DNA of 64,000 nt from Thozetella sp. PMI_491 (lineage: Eukaryota; Ascomycota; Sordariomycetes; Chaetosphaeriales; Chaetosphaeriaceae), in assembly GCA_021432635.1 (NCBI GenBank), contig MU270072.1, forward strand, positions 62,001 to 126,000. Direction: 5' to 3'. The position numbers and the translations under genes were made by a program. This document shows positions 62,599 through 64,000 of this stretch, piece after piece. The notes under the pieces were generated by a model. The model had not been told where the DNA came from. It searched no databases and saw only the letters and a list, made by a program, of their open reading frames with translations. The number at the start of each line of letters is the position of its first letter. Position 1 is the first letter of the stretch.

Positions 62599-64000
62599 AT
62601 GGCTCCATCAACAGATAACGATCCACAGGTTTCGACCGGGAAGACGAAAAGCCTCCCTGATCGCCTTCGTGAACTTACCCCCATGCTTGCATTTATGACC
62701 CTGTGAGTTTCTTTCCCGTATAGAGCTATGAAGAGAACGAGCATGCTCATCGTGAACTGCGCAGATACCTGTCCTCAGCGGCCTTTAATTTCGGCTACGA
62801 CCAAGGTATAGTGAAAGAAACGAAGCTGAGTCACGGACGGGAGCTAACTGCAAACAGGAAACTTTTCGGGCCTACAAGCTCTACCGTGTGAGTTGCGAAG
62901 GAGTCTTCCCCTGAACTACCGCTAATAGCAATGATAAGACTTCGACCAGCAGTTTGGAGAATGGGATCCGAAGAGCAGGTCATATGTCATACCATCGTAT
63001 CTTCAATCGATCATGACTTCAACACCCTATCTTGGCAAGCTGTTGGTATGTTCGTTGGTGGCCTTCATATAGGCGTTGCTAATGGTCGAAAAGGGGTGTT
63101 GGATAGCCACCCCGATTACAGAGCGGATAGGCCGAAAAAAGATGATGCTTATCATCGCTATATTATCCTACATGTCAGTACTTGGTTTACAGGAATATTT
63201 TCCGGCCTGAATGGGAGCTAACAGCCGTCATAGCGGTGTATCCCTACAGATCTCTGCCACGACGGCTGCTCAGTTCACCGTTGGCCGCATCGTGTGCTTC
63301 TTCATGGCGGGTTTCACTGTCAGCATTGTGCCTGTGTACCTAGGAGAGTGCTCGCCACCGGCGCTCCGCGGCCTCGTCGGAACTCAGCTTCAGCTACAGA
63401 TCACACTCTCTGTCATGATTGCCGCATTTATTAACTACGGTGTCTCCAACTATGACTCACCGGTTCAGTGGAAGATAACTCTCGGTATGATAGTTGATCG
63501 CTGGGCGGAAGGAGTGCTGCTAACCCTCTAAGCTATTGCCTATCTGATGCCGACTATCATCTGCGGACTGTGGTATAGAGTACAAGAGTCTCCGAGATGG
63601 TGAGTGATCGGTGAATCACTAACATCAATTATGCGAAGGCTAACGAGATACAGGTTGGTATCTCAGAGCCGGCGCAGCGAAGCAGTTGCTAGCCTGCGCT
63701 ACTTCCGCAAAGGCAACGTCCCCACTGAAGCCATCGAAGCAGAGATTGATTTAATTGCCGAGCTCGGAAACGAAGGTAAAGGCACATGGAAGGAGGTCTT
63801 CAGTAAAGAAAACAGGGCAAGTAGCCTCATTATTTTGCAATATCTTCACTGAGGGCCAACTCCTAACCACCCGAGCTCAGTTACGCACTGGCATTGCCTG
63901 CTTTGTCATGCTTGGTCAGCAAATAACAGGCCAAGTATTCAGCTCTCAATACGGCACATTTTTCTATAAGCAACAAGGGATCCCAAACCCATTCCTCATC
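62599..64000 (+). CDS. MFS sugar-porter transporter (partial, runs off the window)
   Basis: Starts MAPSTDNDPQVSTGKTKSLP and is cut into many short exons. The pieces in order are LSSAAFNFGYDQ, GNFSGLQALPAFDQQFGEWD, SYLQSIMTSTPYLGKLL, then after an intron GCWIATPITERIGRKKMMLI (the DRxGRR-type loop). ISATTAAQFTVGRIVCFFMA, VPVYLGECSPPALRGLVGTQ (the PxxxxE-type sugar-porter motif) and VQESPRWLVSQSRRSEAV follow. The last visible part is GIACFVMLGQQITGQVFSSQ. One junction near 63816 uses a possible GC donor. Relatives carry maltose, lactose and other glycosides. Its head-to-head position with sulfatase 3 suggests import of a sulfated or released glycoside. Confidence 0.85.

Overview
This window is nuclear DNA of a filamentous ascomycete (Pezizomycotina). 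The genes are split by short introns of about 45-80 bp with GT..AG borders and CTAAT/CTNAC-like branch points. The families are typical of that group: a fungal-rhodopsin/PTH11-like membrane protein, Clr5-ankyrin proteins, 2EXR, DUF6594, Zn2Cys6 factors, MirB/SIT siderophore transporters and GPR1/FUN34/YaaH. Families were recognised from sequence memory and no database search was run. For most multi-exon genes the exon lengths I propose sum to an exact multiple of three, which supports the models.

Layout. 1-468: the spliced 3' end of a membrane-protein gene. 1.9-4.1 kb: a MAPEG protein and a rhodopsin-like receptor. 6.0-8.4 kb: a small secreted protein and a large secreted protein, tail to tail. 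9.3-16.5 kb: a sugar transporter, a siderophore transporter and a secreted subtilase. 17.3-19.3 kb: a Baeyer-Villiger monooxygenase broken by a 16-bp tandem duplication and a second frameshift. 21-22 kb: a short-chain dehydrogenase. 22.5-23.7 kb: a decayed 2EXR gene. 26.1-28.0 kb: a second siderophore transporter. 29.8-30.4 kb: a subtilase relic. 30.6-33.5 kb: a one-TM protein and an acetate-transporter-like gene. 34.1-41.7 kb: two tandem Clr5-ankyrin genes, one broken and one intact, with a third fragment at 42.1-42.3 kb. 43.0-45.1 kb: a retropepsin-fold gene and a DUF6594 gene that end 25 bp apart. 45-50 kb: gene-poor DNA with relics and a short FHA gene. 50.7-51.8 kb: a WW-domain gene with 13-residue repeats.

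The most coherent unit is 52.3-64.0 kb. It holds a transcription factor with two consecutive Zn2Cys6 clusters, a secreted arylsulfatase (Neurospora ars-1 type), two cytosolic arylsulfatases of the bacterial AtsA type, and a sugar-porter MFS gene that runs off the window. The three inter-sulfatase promoters share a CGG-AGYT-CGG motif plus neighbouring identical words, so co-regulation is plausible. I read this as a sulfate-ester utilisation cluster.

The two siderophore transporters are probably iron-repressed. One carries a perfect 20-bp palindrome made of two ATCTGATAA sites, and the other carries two ATCAGATAA sites. Both match the ATCWGATAA consensus of SreA-type GATA repressors.

The window is also rich in decaying genes (monooxygenase, 2EXR, one Clr5-ankyrin gene, ankyrin fragment, subtilase relic, possible patatin relic, paired repeat). 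This suggests an accessory, fast-evolving region.
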